Below, one piece after another: positions 18,801 through 28,276 of a DNA stretch of 35,430 nt. Each line of letters begins with the position of its first letter. Positions within the stretch are counted from its first letter, which is position 1. The notes beneath the pieces were generated by a model that was not told where the DNA came from, ran no database searches, and worked only from the letters and a program-made list of their open reading frames with translations. The DNA comes from Pigoraptor chileana (taxonomy: Eukaryota; Opisthokonta; Filasterea). The translations under genes and the position numbers were made by a program. The stretch is from assembly GCA_943704495.1 (NCBI GenBank), contig CALSCR010002829.1, positions 1-35,430 of the forward strand, given 5' to 3'.

Positions 18801-20663
18801 TCCGCCGCACACGACGTCGCTGCTGAAGTCGACTTAGAGCTCGCAGTTGTGTCCCTCGATCGCGATGGCTGTTGCGTGTACACGCAGCAGTGGCAGGCAC
18901 GTGCCTTGGGTGGCGCCGTCCCCCCCGGTCGGCGCTTCGATGCCCTCGCGATGGACGGTGCCGCCGCTGTGCTCGACATTGATCCGAGTGCGTCGCTGAG
19001 TGTCTGTGTTGGTGGGGGCGAGGTGCATGTAATTGCGCACGCGGGCGACAATGGCGGTGTATTGCGAGTGCAGTGCGACCCGAATGCATGCAGCTTTTCA
19101 CTATGGCGATCCCATGTCAATGCACGCAGCAACGGGGACGTCAGTGGCGGTCCAACCCCCCTTGTGACGTCCTTTGCCGTCCAAGAAAGGGACTTTGCCG
19201 ACGTGTGCTCTTCGCTCGCCATGTATGCGTCGTCCATGGCAACGCGCAGTGCCCGCACCCCGGATGCCATTGAGGCGGATTTTTTGCGAGCCCTCGCGCA
19301 AGTCGTGCCTGTTCTGCGGAATGCTAGCAATATCAACAACGGGGCCTTACAGTTTCTCGCAATGTTGTGCAGCGCGGCGTCCGTTCCATCCGAGATTGCA
19401 TCCGCCGCATCCCGCTCTTGCGACGCTTTCTTTGACGCCGTGCTATTGTGTGCGTTGCACGGCGACGGCGACGCGCACGATGCCACGACAACGGAGCGTC
19501 TCCCTCATGCCGCCGACGCTCCTTTGTTTGAAGTTTTGCGCAGCATTGTGGCGGCGGCGGCGGCCATTTGCACTCTTTCGCGGGTGGCAGCCCCCCAACA
19601 CGAGCAGCGGGCGGCGGCGCTGAGGATGGTCCTCGCTGAGATCGGCGCACATTTTGCGTGTGCCGTCGACGGAGCGGCTGCCATAGCGACTGAGTGTCCA
19701 GTGGTGCTCACGTTTGACTCTGTAGTCGTCCTCCGCGCAGTCACGGGCCTGCTGGTGGAATGCGCCGCAGCTTCGGCAGCGGCGATCGAAGGGGGCGTTC
19801 CGAGTCCGGGTGTCGCAGAATTGGTGTCCAGACTGGGTGCCGTCGCAAGCAACGCTTCCAAAGTAGTCACGGCGATTGTTGCGGGGCTCCACCTGACCGA
19901 TCCGACACCCATTGCGAGTGAGGCGACGTCGTCCCGCGTGGACACATTTGCCGCCTTGACAGCCAAGTGCTCGCAGGCGGTGGCGGCTGGCGTCGCCGGA
20001 GGCAACGGCGCCCGGCTTGTGCATGATGCGTCGGCATGGGTGTTTCTCCCGAGGGGCTGCGTCATTGCACATCTGGCGTCACACGGCGCCACGCTCGCCG
20101 GGTCGTGGATGGTGTCCATTCTCTCCCGCCCGTCACGTGCGGCGCTGCTCCACGCGACGGGCATCCGGACGCTGTCGTCTTCGTCTCAGCCAACGGCGGC
20201 TGGTGTTGTCACTCCCGGCCCTTCCATTTGCACTGTCGGTGGTCGGGGCGACGAAGTGGATCCGTCCCAGTACTATGCGGACGACGGTGTCCCAGTCATG
20301 GCGGACACTTTCTCGCTTGTGTGTCACGTAGTGGGCTCGGCTCACACGTGCGCGGCGATTGCACTGTCTAAACGCTCGGATGCACTCGCACGGGCGACCA
20401 TGCGGCACGTGGCGCTGGCTGCTCTCATTGCGCTGTCACGTGGTGCGGATAGAGACGCGGACAGTGATGGACAGACTGTCTTGTCGGTTGTGCTGCGGCT
20501 GCACGCATGCATGCGGCGCAGGGCGGACGAGCTCCGTAGCAAGGGCGGGGACGAGTGGCGGGTGTCTGTTGTTGTCGATGCCCTCCCCGTGCTTGCGGCC
20601 ATCGTTGGCGAGGCCGTTGTCCGCAGCAACAGCGTGTCGAACAGAATCTCAATTGAAATTTAA
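15858..20663 (+). CDS. Ras/Rab-like GTPase - PH domain - leucine-rich repeat protein
   Basis: An uninterrupted 1601-residue frame. Residues 1-185 are a small-GTPase domain: P-loop GPSLVGKT (10-17), switch I STIGAEF (33-39), DCSGN (57-61) for DTAGQ, MKSD (122-125) for NKXD, and SAR (156-158). After a Ser/Gly-rich linker, 319-420 form a PH domain (GVLTKKG, WRVRLFVLRDTLLYYYD, closing helix SRRSWIAAIGAAI). Residues about 673-838 are leucine-rich repeats of the ribonuclease-inhibitor type (VRSLDLSG, VQTLSVANNGLTD, LDVLDLSGNLVGD, LILEANKITSAG), interrupted by a His/Gln tract from 861, with one more repeat-like unit near 910. The last ~650 residues are Ala-rich and probably helical. I infer a membrane- or cytoskeleton-associated signalling scaffold. 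The start at 15858 is the first ATG at the GTPase core. The missing G4 Asn and Q61 equivalent suggest altered nucleotide handling. Confidence 0.9.
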   Translation: MSDGQLAVVGPSLVGKTCLVQRFLTGSFSLRESTIGAEFRVRTIAVNGIPAFIRIADCSGNPAYASIADRYVRTAPVVMVVYDLTRPETLDAALAIVAGVREWSGSALVSGRNCKEFVLIGMKSDATESTLKGESAAAKAGRVAAAASGMLFFTVSARTGVGVNEAFVSAVSSYATRCHITLSGPTATVPVQGTSAASSQSRTQKPNRAHSGSVGSSGVNVSIFGNSKSAGGGTGHQGSSAASRNKPQPLPRQTSEGSADPPSSMSTSFTSSLRALRGSKRGHGKLGPPIVATDLQALELSGSGLPLPFDCVEAAPHTVGFAGVLTKKGHVIPSWRVRLFVLRDTLLYYYDQKDVSAPKGVIVLGATTTVEEWPDDGVHKFCLRLSVSNAYTRNEDYVISAPDDASRRSWIAAIGAAIAYAAEGHHIVDGPLSNPPSPTASPRRPSVDADGVSDADKRHAAIVLDGREHVRIVVEGDAVGFAPCTSGPSLHFGGPRVRWYARGATSLVAHLVHRGPDDKELKILLASEGGTPVRIALWAVPPKPPKRGMLPRSSSSVDEMASVGGGGSAAGTDCAPGTALNAIADYLEESGVRIAFPRVGRDGKISAANVGGVPDHQSVSCVRLMLECAHSAYAAACQALYTQPIPELVVDLASAMTAGKAMTQFSASGCSLTERDVRALLYPLRFYADARDVSLRRCRIGSTALALAVRTIAAECHGVRSLDLSGIGDALCAPEALAAIGGLAQLARVQTLSVANNGLTDGDVAPLLAAVAGRAHPTLDVLDLSGNLVGDGSCHAISRLFYSPGCPTSLILEANKITSAGCSAIVDLLREAVGEDATAHDVGSASHAQAHSHAEADARSHHHHHHHKQQHQQHSHVPPAHGDGSLRRASTASNSSAAPLPGASGGAAGVRNMRRFNLDGNGVLPTHRRTIARILRFHGALSRSAGSASAEDGGEQVAGESVGSSTTALQSSLEALSMSTLSAAHDVAAEVDLELAVVSLDRDGCCVYTQQWQARALGGAVPPGRRFDALAMDGAAAVLDIDPSASLSVCVGGGEVHVIAHAGDNGGVLRVQCDPNACSFSLWRSHVNARSNGDVSGGPTPLVTSFAVQERDFADVCSSLAMYASSMATRSARTPDAIEADFLRALAQVVPVLRNASNINNGALQFLAMLCSAASVPSEIASAASRSCDAFFDAVLLCALHGDGDAHDATTTERLPHAADAPLFEVLRSIVAAAAAICTLSRVAAPQHEQRAAALRMVLAEIGAHFACAVDGAAAIATECPVVLTFDSVVVLRAVTGLLVECAAASAAAIEGGVPSPGVAELVSRLGAVASNASKVVTAIVAGLHLTDPTPIASEATSSRVDTFAALTAKCSQAVAAGVAGGNGARLVHDASAWVFLPRGCVIAHLASHGATLAGSWMVSILSRPSRAALLHATGIRTLSSSSQPTAAGVVTPGPSICTVGGRGDEVDPSQYYADDGVPVMADTFSLVCHVVGSAHTCAAIALSKRSDALARATMRHVALAALIALSRGADRDADSDGQTVLSVVLRLHACMRRRADELRSKGGDEWRVSVVVDALPVLAAIVGEAVVRSNSVSNRISIEI

Positions 20664-21166
20664 AATTGGGTGCCGTGCTCTCTCCGTCATGTGTTTGTTT
20701 TGTGTTTTCCTATTCCGCAACGGATTCGACTTCAGAGGCGTATGTGTGCTTTCATTTTTTTGTTTGCGGGCAACAGTCAAGAGTACATGATGACTATTCC
20801 ATATGGAATGGAATGGTAAAATGGTATGGGAATGAATTACGGAGCGGTGGGCAATATACGATGTAATGGTACTGCACATACTGCATCCACCTTGTCCACA
20901 ACTATTGTCCTCCATTCGCACACCGGCACTGCATCTCCATGCACACACTACCACACACAGAGTCGATTTGCAACACGACGGGTGCTCTCGCTTACATCAG
21001 TTACAAATCATTGAGAGGATACATCTGTGGTTGTTGTGGTTGTAGTGATTTGTGCTGTCACATTCATTCACAAAATGCAACGCGTTATTGCGCGGCATAC
21101 AGAGAGCGCACGCACACAACAAACACAAACATTTGAATTTTGAAAAGAATTTACAAACTAAGACGC
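20664..21166. other. Convergent intergenic region
   Basis: About 500 bases between the 3' ends of the GTPase-PH-LRR gene (plus) and the eEF1B gene (minus). A+T-richer than coding DNA, with T-rich stretches just after 20690 and a CA-rich patch near 20940. It should hold two polyadenylation regions. No gene seen. Confidence 0.5.
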
Positions 21167-23308
21167 TTAGATCTTGTTGAAGGCAGCAATGTCCATCGAC
21201 TGCACATATTCCTCAAAGCCGGTGATCTGCTCCTCGAGGAAGTCGGTCGAGATCTGCACAAAGAGTACGGAAAAGCAAGTGTTAAAGTTTGTTTGGCATT
21301 CACTTTTAGATTCAAACACACACACACCACACACAACACACGCACGCACGCGCACACACCACACACACAATATCTTCCCTTTCACTAGAAGAGACATGTA
21401 GGATTCAAGTCAGGGTGTTAGGCGCTATGCCCATGGACTCCACAACACTATAGAAGACAGAGAAATTCCAAATTATAATATATAAATATACAAATCTTAC
21501 CTTGTCGTCCTCAATGACGGCGTTGATCTGGAGCTTCTGCTCAAATAAGCAGAGACACATTCGCAAAAAAGAATAAACAGCACAAAGCGAACAGAGTGAG
21601 ATATTAGTGTGTGTTCAACCGACCTGCGAATCGCACTTACTTCTGCGACTGCGACAAACTAATAAACGTCCATGCAGCATCACACAATGACACACGCACA
21701 GAATGCCGCCAGCACAGCCCGCGCCCATAGTGCACACGCGCCGTACAGATAGGGCAAGAGGCACGCACGCACGCACGCACGCACGCACACAGCGAGCACA
21801 CCAACACCCACACACAAACACAACACAAACAACACAAGCAACACGAATACAACCACCCAGTCCCCCCAACATGCCACACGACCACGGCAGCGTACCTTGA
21901 TTCCATAGCCGATGGGGATGAGTTTAGCCTGGCCCCAGATGAGACCGTCAGCCTCAATGGTGCGCACCTGAAACAATACAAGAATGAGACACAAACGGCA
22001 TGTTACATTTTGCGCTGAGATAATCAACAGCTAACAAACAAATAAACGCAAGGGTATGGCAATACAACAGCGCGCACGCACATGCACGCACACGCACTCA
22101 CATACACATATACACACACGCACACGCACTCACATACACATATTCACATATTCACACATGCACACGCACACGCACACGCATACACACAACAGAGAATACA
22201 TAAAGATGCGGTACGCAGACAAACCTTCTTCTCCATCTCGGCCATATCAGTCTCATCATCCCAAGGCTTCACATCGATCAAAAGGCTCGACTTGGCGATG
22301 ATGACCTAGGGATTAACAAAACAAAAGGGAGAGTCAGCACATCCACTCCAAAAAATACTATCATCCACACATGGCAGCGGCGCATGTGTGTGCGGCACAC
22401 ACAAGCACATTCACACACCACGCACAGACTTCCACACACACACAAGCACACACACACACCACACATGCATGGCACTTTGCAATACCCACGGGCTTGTTTC
22501 CCTTCTTGGCGGCATACTCGGCAACGCGGGCCTCCTTGACCTTCTTTGCCTCCTCATCCTCCTCCTCGTCAGAGCCAAAGAGATCTATGTCGTCCTCATC
22601 GGCGGCGGGAGCGGCGTCCTTCTTGCCCGCAGCGGCGGCGGTGGCGGCGGCAGAGCCATATGCAGCGAGGTCCTTCTTCTCACCAGGGAAGCTGTCCGTT
22701 GGTGTGCGCGCGTGCATGCACAGTTCATTCAGTACAAACGACCTCAACTTCTATCCGATTCAAAGCTCACACAAATTAAGCCGCACCGACAATTCAGATG
22801 CAACTGAGTATGTGTCTGTGTGTGTGTGTATGCGATGGGTTTGACCGTCGAGCACGTGCTACACTGAGTTGACACGACTTCTCCATGCGACGTCCCCTAG
22901 TAGATCTCATCCGGCAGTTAATCACCTGTCCTTCTGTGCGCCGTACGATGTGATGTGGTTGAACCAACGGAGCGCATGCTCGTATGTGGCAGCGGGAGCC
23001 GACTTGAGTGCGCCGAAGACAACGGCATCGGCGGCAGAGGGAGCATATCTACAGAAAGTGGACACGGACAACACAAGTCAGAATAAAATAACACACACAT
23101 CAACACACATCACACATCATCACAAATCAACACACAAACAACAGCCACTCAAAATAAACTGAATCTGTTCGTTTCAGTAGCGGGCTTTAATGGATGATGG
23201 ATGGCGGCTGGGCGCACGTGGCACATACCCCTCAATGTAGCTCTTGTCCGCAAGAAAGTCGTTCAAATGGGCAAGTCCCTCGGGCTTATCAAGGTTGGCG
23301 AACGGCAT
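21167..23308 (-). CDS. EEF1B: Translation elongation factor 1B alpha subunit (eEF1B, EF-1 beta)
   Basis: The guanine-nucleotide exchange factor that reloads eEF1A with GTP. Seven minus-strand exons, all junctions in phase, give 226 residues, the normal length: 23229-23308, 22926-23048, 22490-22691, 22225-22305, 21896-21967, 21501-21536, 21167-21253. The N-terminal GST-C-like part has [13 protein letters not shown] and [14 protein letters not shown]. Then comes the acidic linker with [18 protein letters not shown], and the catalytic C-terminal domain: [52 protein letters not shown], and the family-ending [20 protein letters not shown]. The start ATG at 23306-23308 gives [12 protein letters not shown]. 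Donors in order: GTATGT, GTGATT, GTGGGT, GTTTGT, GTACGC, GTAAGA. Introns are rich in CA/GT repeats; the last (21254-21500) carries repeat copy D. Confidence 0.96.
21397..21445 (-). repeat. Dispersed ~48-bp repeat, copy D (last intron of eEF1B gene)
   Basis: On the minus (sense) strand it reads TGTGGAGTCCATGGGCAT, then AGCGCCTAACACCCTGAC and TTGAATCCTACA. It lies inside intron 21254-21500 and is nearly identical to copy C, with three or four differences. Confidence 0.88.
21761..21788. repeat. (GCAC)7 microsatellite in an eEF1B intron
   Basis: Seven tandem GCAC tetranucleotides in the intron between the exons at 21501-21536 and 21896-21967, followed by CA-rich sequence. Confidence 0.9.
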
Positions 23309-23987
23309 TTTCGTGTGTTTGTGTGGGTTCTCGGTTCCGCTGGGAAGGAGTTTGTGTTGTTGTGGTGGTGATAATGATGGTGGAATGCAGTTCATGATCT
23401 ACTTTTTTGTAATGCAGACACATGGACACACACACTTGCACACACACAGGCATTGCCACACGTGAGGACAGAGACCAACCCACGAAATAATCACAAATTC
23501 CAATACACTTTCATAGTGTGGGAAGCATTGCGAAATAATATGACCCACGAGGCCATGCAGCCCCCGGATGTGTTTGCATTTACGAGATCTCGCTTATATT
23601 TGAGCTAATGGCTAGGGTTAGTGTCACAAGTAGGGTTAGGGCTAGGTTAGGGCTACCCTCACCGCCATTCGCAAGTTGACGCGCACAGCGACTCGTCTTG
23701 AAGTACGATCACTGCCGGTGGGATACATTGATATACCTGTCATAGGCATCCAAAACTACTTGGGTTGCGAAGAAGTGAAGGATGTGTCTGCGTTGGGCAG
23801 CCGGTCCATTCGCTCGATCTCTCCCGTTGTGCTGTGTTTTACTGGTTCTTCATATAGACATTTATGAATTTAATTATTATTTCATGGTATGCTGCCAATG
23901 ACTGTCATAAATTATGCAATCCATGACTGTCACAGTACCGATTAGCTTCCACTGATCATGAGGAGACGCATTCATTTGTCATGAAAC
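23309..23987. other. Upstream region of eEF1B / 3' flank of PCNP gene
   Basis: Both neighbours are on the minus strand, so this holds the eEF1B promoter and the PCNP 3' end. It contains a GT/GGTGGT-rich patch near 23350, a CA-rich patch near 23420-23460 and a short telomere-like cluster (separate entry). No gene seen. Confidence 0.55.
23612..23653 (+). repeat. Short interstitial telomere-like (TTAGGG) cluster
   Basis: CTAGGGTTAG, then after 10 unrelated bases TAGGGTTAGGGCTAGGTTAG and GGCTA. There are about five degenerate TTAGGG units within 42 bases, with GGGCTA variants. It lies about 300 bases upstream of the eEF1B start codon. Confidence 0.7.
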
Positions 23988-25205
23988 TTATTTCGGCATA
24001 TTTTGCACTGCTTCGGCTGCCTGTTGCGCCTGTCGCGCAAGCATTTTGGACCGGTCCACAAAGCCATTCTTGGTTTTCCCAAACGAATTCGGCCCAGCAG
24101 ACGTGGGTGTTTCCTTCCCTAGATTCCTCATACGTGCGCGCGCATATATTGGGATTTCTTCAGTGTCATCATCCTCATCAGCAGCAAATACACTTGCCGG
24201 GACAACACGAAGTGGGCCAGTGACATGCTGGGTGGATAGAGGTTTCGCAAGGGGTGTGCTGGTGGCGGAGACTGGGACCCCATTGGCACCAGTAGCCGGG
24301 GGCACCGCAGCCATAATTGCAGTGTGAATAGCAGGCTCGTCGCTTCGTGTGCTGTGTTCATCGCGCTGTCAATTAGGTACAGTAAGATACCGACGTCACG
24401 GATTAATGTCGGTGAGTGACGGGAGATTAGACGTGCGCGGCCAACAAGCAAACAAACAAGCGCCTGCCGCTATTGCCGCTGCAGACTGGTATCTTTCAAA
24501 TCACACGGAATACATTCCGGACGGCCCCCGTGTACCCACCACACTGACAGAAGCTCCTCCAGGCTTTTTGATATTCATGGAAAAGGCGGGCTTTTTTCGA
24601 GCCTGTAATAGGCTGTCTGCGGTTGGTGGCGCAACGGAGAGATGCGCTGTGTGTGCGACAGCTGGAGACTCCGAAGCTTGCGTATTTGACGCAGCGTCAT
24701 TTGCGGAAAACAAGGCATTATTGGCCGTTGTATTTTGGCATAATGAATTGTCCTCCTCGCGCCCGCGCTTTCGTGTTACGTTGTTCGTCCCTGCTTGAAG
24801 GTCTGTTCAGCAGGGTCGTCTTAGAATTCTCACAAAACACAAAACATGGCACGGCACACACACACGCACACACATACACAGGTCACGTACACATATTACT
24901 GTACATAAAAAAACACACACAACTTGACAGACACACACACAACACGCCAACACATACTGTATATAATAAAAGCACACACACACTCACTCACACACACAAA
25001 ACAAAAAAACACAATTAACACACACACACACACACACCAATATGCAAACACACAAACGGCAAACATCAGCCGACCAACACACAAATTAACAAGTACGCAC
25101 ACACACAAAGAGTCCATCAATGTAACTGCATTTATACTTCTGAGAGTCATTTAATGTTAGAGATGCCCTGAATCACGTGTCTTACCTACCATGTGGCGAT
25201 TCCAT
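23988..25205 (-). CDS. PCNP: PCNP-like nuclear protein
   Basis: Homologue of the PEST-containing nuclear protein PCNP, a small ubiquitinated nuclear protein of poorly known function. Exons 25190-25205, 24540-24790 and 23988-24365 join in frame for 214 residues (human about 178). The family core is in the last exon: an acidic FAADEDDDTEEIP, then ARARMRNLGKETPTSAGPNS followed by FGKTKNGF, matching the RMKNIGRDTPTSAGPNSF signature. Exon 2 has a basic patch RKRGREED near the N-terminus and KKPAFSMNIKKPGG, comparable to the SIKLG segment of PCNP. Donors are GTAGGT and GTGGGT. The 16-nt first exon (MESPH plus one base) is supported by phase and splice sites only and is the weak point; the two downstream exons are firm. 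Intron 1 is CA-rich. Confidence 0.82.
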
Positions 25206-25904
25206 TGTGCCGTCAGACTTTGGGGTGCTATTCATTCCCGTCCGAGACCATCGGGTAGACTTGCACTGTCCTGCAGCAGCCACATCCGAGAATAACAAGG
25301 CTGACGCCGTTGGTGATTGCTATTGTATGTCGGCTGCCGGCTTCTTATTGCTGTAGTGAGGCATATATCGGCTGGGACACAATCACTCAACGTACAATTG
25401 ACTGCCAGTTCAGTTGCTATGTACCGGCTAATCTGATTCAAAAATGATAATCAATAGCAGAAGACCCACAAAACTAGGCGGAGGTTGCCCCACTCCTGGA
25501 AAAGCACTTGCCGCAATGCTCGACCCAGCTCGCGAGAAATAAACACCAGTTGGTCCTCGTCTCGTACACACTTTCGTGGCCAACTTGCTCACTCGGATGG
25601 GAACCGTAAATATCCCGATTAGCTGTGCAACTGTCATCAGTGGGCCCAGTCTGGCAGCATTTTACTCGAGGGATAGCGGCGGAAATCAGAGGTCACGTGG
25701 CCAGGTCATACAGACGACTCAGACTGTCTCTTCCCTGGTGAGGACGGCATTTTACTCATTTTGTCAGTACAGCCAGCTGTTACATAATATTTGTGTATTT
25801 ACACACTGAGAGGAGAGAATCGGCTCTCCGCCAGTACGATTTTGAGTGTGAACGTTGCACCAACAACAACGACAACAACATCGGGCATTGAACCACGTTC
25901 CAAG
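25206..25904. other. Intergenic region between PCNP and Mdm34 genes
   Basis: About 700 bases between two minus-strand genes: upstream of PCNP and 3' of Mdm34. Mixed composition with an ACAACAACG-type patch near 25860-25880. The short open frames here do not resemble proteins I know. Nothing else seen. Confidence 0.5.
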
Positions 25905-26907
25905 TTAGTCGAGCTCGGCGCTGCTGTTTTCCCGCAAGTTTTCGAGAATATCGACATAGGCATCCTGGTCGATGCTGTTGTGTGTGTGGACCCCGATGGA
26001 CGAGCGGGGGACGCGGCTTGCCACGACCGCACGCAGACCCTCTCCGTGCAGCAGCCTGCTGTCACTCAGACTGGAGAGGCTGCTGGACTTGAACAACGGC
26101 ACGGAGACTGAAGACGACGACGGCGACGGCGACAAATGCGTCTTTGGCGACGACGCCGACCCCCCATCCGTCGGGATCATCGGCCCCGTCGACAGCCCGT
26201 TGCGAAAGGCGGCGTCGCGCAGTGTGGTGGCCTGGAGGCTGCCGACAAGACCCTCCGGCTTTGTCATGGTGGGGGACACGGGCGATCCCAGGCTTAAGCC
26301 TCCCACGCCCTGCACACTGCCCCGCGGCGATCGCATCAGTGGCGCATCGGAAATGACACTGCCGGATCCGCGGTGCTTGACATGGGGGGCAAGCCCTGCG
26401 TACGGCGATATTGTACGACGGACGGCCGTTAGAGTGCCCATGTGTGCGGTGAGGTGGTTGCAAGCTTCGACCGCCACGACGCGCTCGTCCTCCTCGATCA
26501 TGTCGCTCACAATTGTCTTGATGAGCGAGTCTGTTGCAGAGTGCAGAGAAAATGCACCGTGGCCGGAGAGGGGACGGCGTGAGGGAGGCGGAGACGTCGT
26601 TGGCGTCGCGTAAGGTGTGCGCTCTGGTTCCCACTCCCCAGGAGGCTCCTGCATGCCCCACGCACAACAGACACAAAAAGTTGGCGAGATGTGCATCACG
26701 TGACAAGGGAGAAGAAGAGTACCAATTAGTTGGGATATCAATGAGTAGTACCAAGAAAACTCACAACCACGCGCATACGGCACATCCACCCACAAAGAAA
26801 GCAGTGGCAGACACAACAAGACAGAGAACCCATAAAATACAAGTGGTAGGCGAGCGTAAACACAACACACAAAAATGAGCTCAATTACAATACAACCACT
26901 CGGGCAA

Positions 26908-26941
<34 letters not shown>

Positions 26942-28276
26942 GCATCTTTTCCCTTGTCGCCGAGGGACAGAATGTGGACCAGTCGCGGGAGAGTGTGGTT
27001 CACAAGACATCGCAACTGCTCCTCAATGACCGCCTGCAAATGCCGCCGAACGCTCGGCTGATCATCAAAAGTGGTGTTTACCTGCATCGGACCAGCACAA
27101 GTGCACAAGGGGTTTTGGTTTCAAGCTAATGTCTTGGGCGCCGTGCCATGGACTCCACACACACCAGTAGAATGTCTGTCACAACAACGACATGCTTGTG
27201 CATAGTGGCACTCATCAAGAGGCAGCAAATAAGTTCCCTAGTACCCGGACACCCCGACACTTTGACACCGAACACCGCACAATGTGACAACACACCGTCA
27301 CGCTCTTGAGCGGATCATTTTTGAATGCGAGTGTGATTCCCTTTGTGCGCGTTACTTCCAGAGTGGCAATGCCGTGCAATCGCAGAGCACTGATCTTAAT
27401 CTCAAGGGGAACCACTAGTCGTTTGCTAGCCGCGAGAATGCCGTGCTTGGTTATGGCCGACCGCGGCCGCGTTGGGTTGATTGGATTCGCCTGTACAGCG
27501 TCACGTGGTGGGTTGCGCAGCAATGAGTGCGTGTGTGTAGGTGTGTGTATGTGTGTGTGTGTGTATGTGTGTGTTGCGTGTGTGTGTTTGCATGTATGCA
27601 TGTGTGTATGCGTGTGTCCGTGTGCGTATGTGTGTGTGCGTGTGCGTGTGCGTGTGTGTGCGTGTGCGTGCGTGTGAGTAGTGTGGTGAGGTTTCTGAAA
27701 CATCATCGCCAGACAGTTGATATGGATGTTTGTCTTTCCCTAATGCATATCGAATGCATATCGTTGTCTCGCAACACACGAATACACAATGAGCCAACCC
27801 CATTACATTGCTCCTGTTAATACTGACCTGCGCTTTTGTATGCAGGACAATGTACGCATCACCGTTGTATGACAGCTTAAAGATGCCACGGAATCGCGAC
27901 TCGGACACGTCACAAATTTCCAAAATAACCAGCTCGGGTGCCTGTGGAGTCGCAGGGACGGCAATGACGACAAACGGCCGCGCGTGATTAACAACACCAA
28001 CGATGACTCCATGCCAACCTTAAACACGCACCACTTTGAGCAGGGTTCGGGAGTGTGGGCTGCAGGAACAGGGGTCAGGGGTGAGTGAGGAGACGTGGGA
28101 GTTACAGTAAGTGTATATGTCGCACCCACCCGTGACCCAAAATGGACATCGTGCACAATAATGTCGTCCGCTATCGACGGGTGTCTGTCGCCCGCATTCA
28201 GCGCCTTGGTGAGCTCCTCCTTCGCCTTTGTCACAAGCTCAGGCGAGAACTCAGGCCACTTGAAAGAGAATGCCAT
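25905..28276 (-). CDS. MDM34: Mdm34, ERMES ER-mitochondria tether subunit (SMP domain)
   Basis: Subunit of the ER-mitochondria encounter structure, sitting on the mitochondrial outer membrane and moving phospholipids through its SMP domain with Mmm1 and Mdm12. Five minus-strand exons, all phase 0: 28130-28276, 27828-27941, 27296-27490, 26941-27081, 25905-26648; 446 residues, close to yeast Mdm34. The N-terminus [10 protein letters not shown]...[15 protein letters not shown] matches the conserved Mdm34 start. Exon 2 has [19 protein letters not shown], exon 3 [20 protein letters not shown] followed by FKNDPLKSV, exon 4 [20 protein letters not shown] followed by LR and [10 protein letters not shown]. 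All align to the fungal family. The SMP domain ends near residue 200; the remaining ~245 residues are Ser/Pro-rich and probably disordered, with a short helix ILENLRE near the end. Donors are GTGGGT, GTCAGT, GTGTGT, GTGTGT. Confidence 0.93.
26911..26940. repeat. (CA)15 tract forming the 5' splice site of Mdm34 intron 4
   Basis: On the sense strand this is (GT)15 directly after exon 4, so the donor GTGTGT is the first of many identical registers inside the microsatellite. Confidence 0.9.
27119..27160 (-). repeat. Dispersed ~48-bp repeat, copy E (intron 3 of Mdm34)
   Basis: On the minus (sense) strand it reads TGTGGAGTCCATGGCACG, then GCGCCCAAGACATTAGC and TTGAAA. It lies within intron 27082-27295, with the same orientation relative to the host gene as copies C and D. 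Confidence 0.8.
27527..27680. repeat. GT-rich imperfect microsatellite in Mdm34 intron 2
   Basis: A 150-base run of GTGTGT, GTATGT and GTGCGT variants on the plus strand (CA-rich on the sense strand), in the intron between exons 27828-27941 and 27296-27490. The open frames of Cys/Val or Thr/His here are repeat artefacts. Confidence 0.9.

Noticed and set aside
18449-19486. 345-codon minus-strand frame over the LRR and C-terminal region
   Set aside because: Also antisense to the large intact gene; Ser/Ala/Arg/Cys-rich with no domain seen.
27501-27706. Open frames of His/Thr or Cys/Val repeats
   Set aside because: Produced by the GT/CA microsatellite inside an Mdm34 intron.
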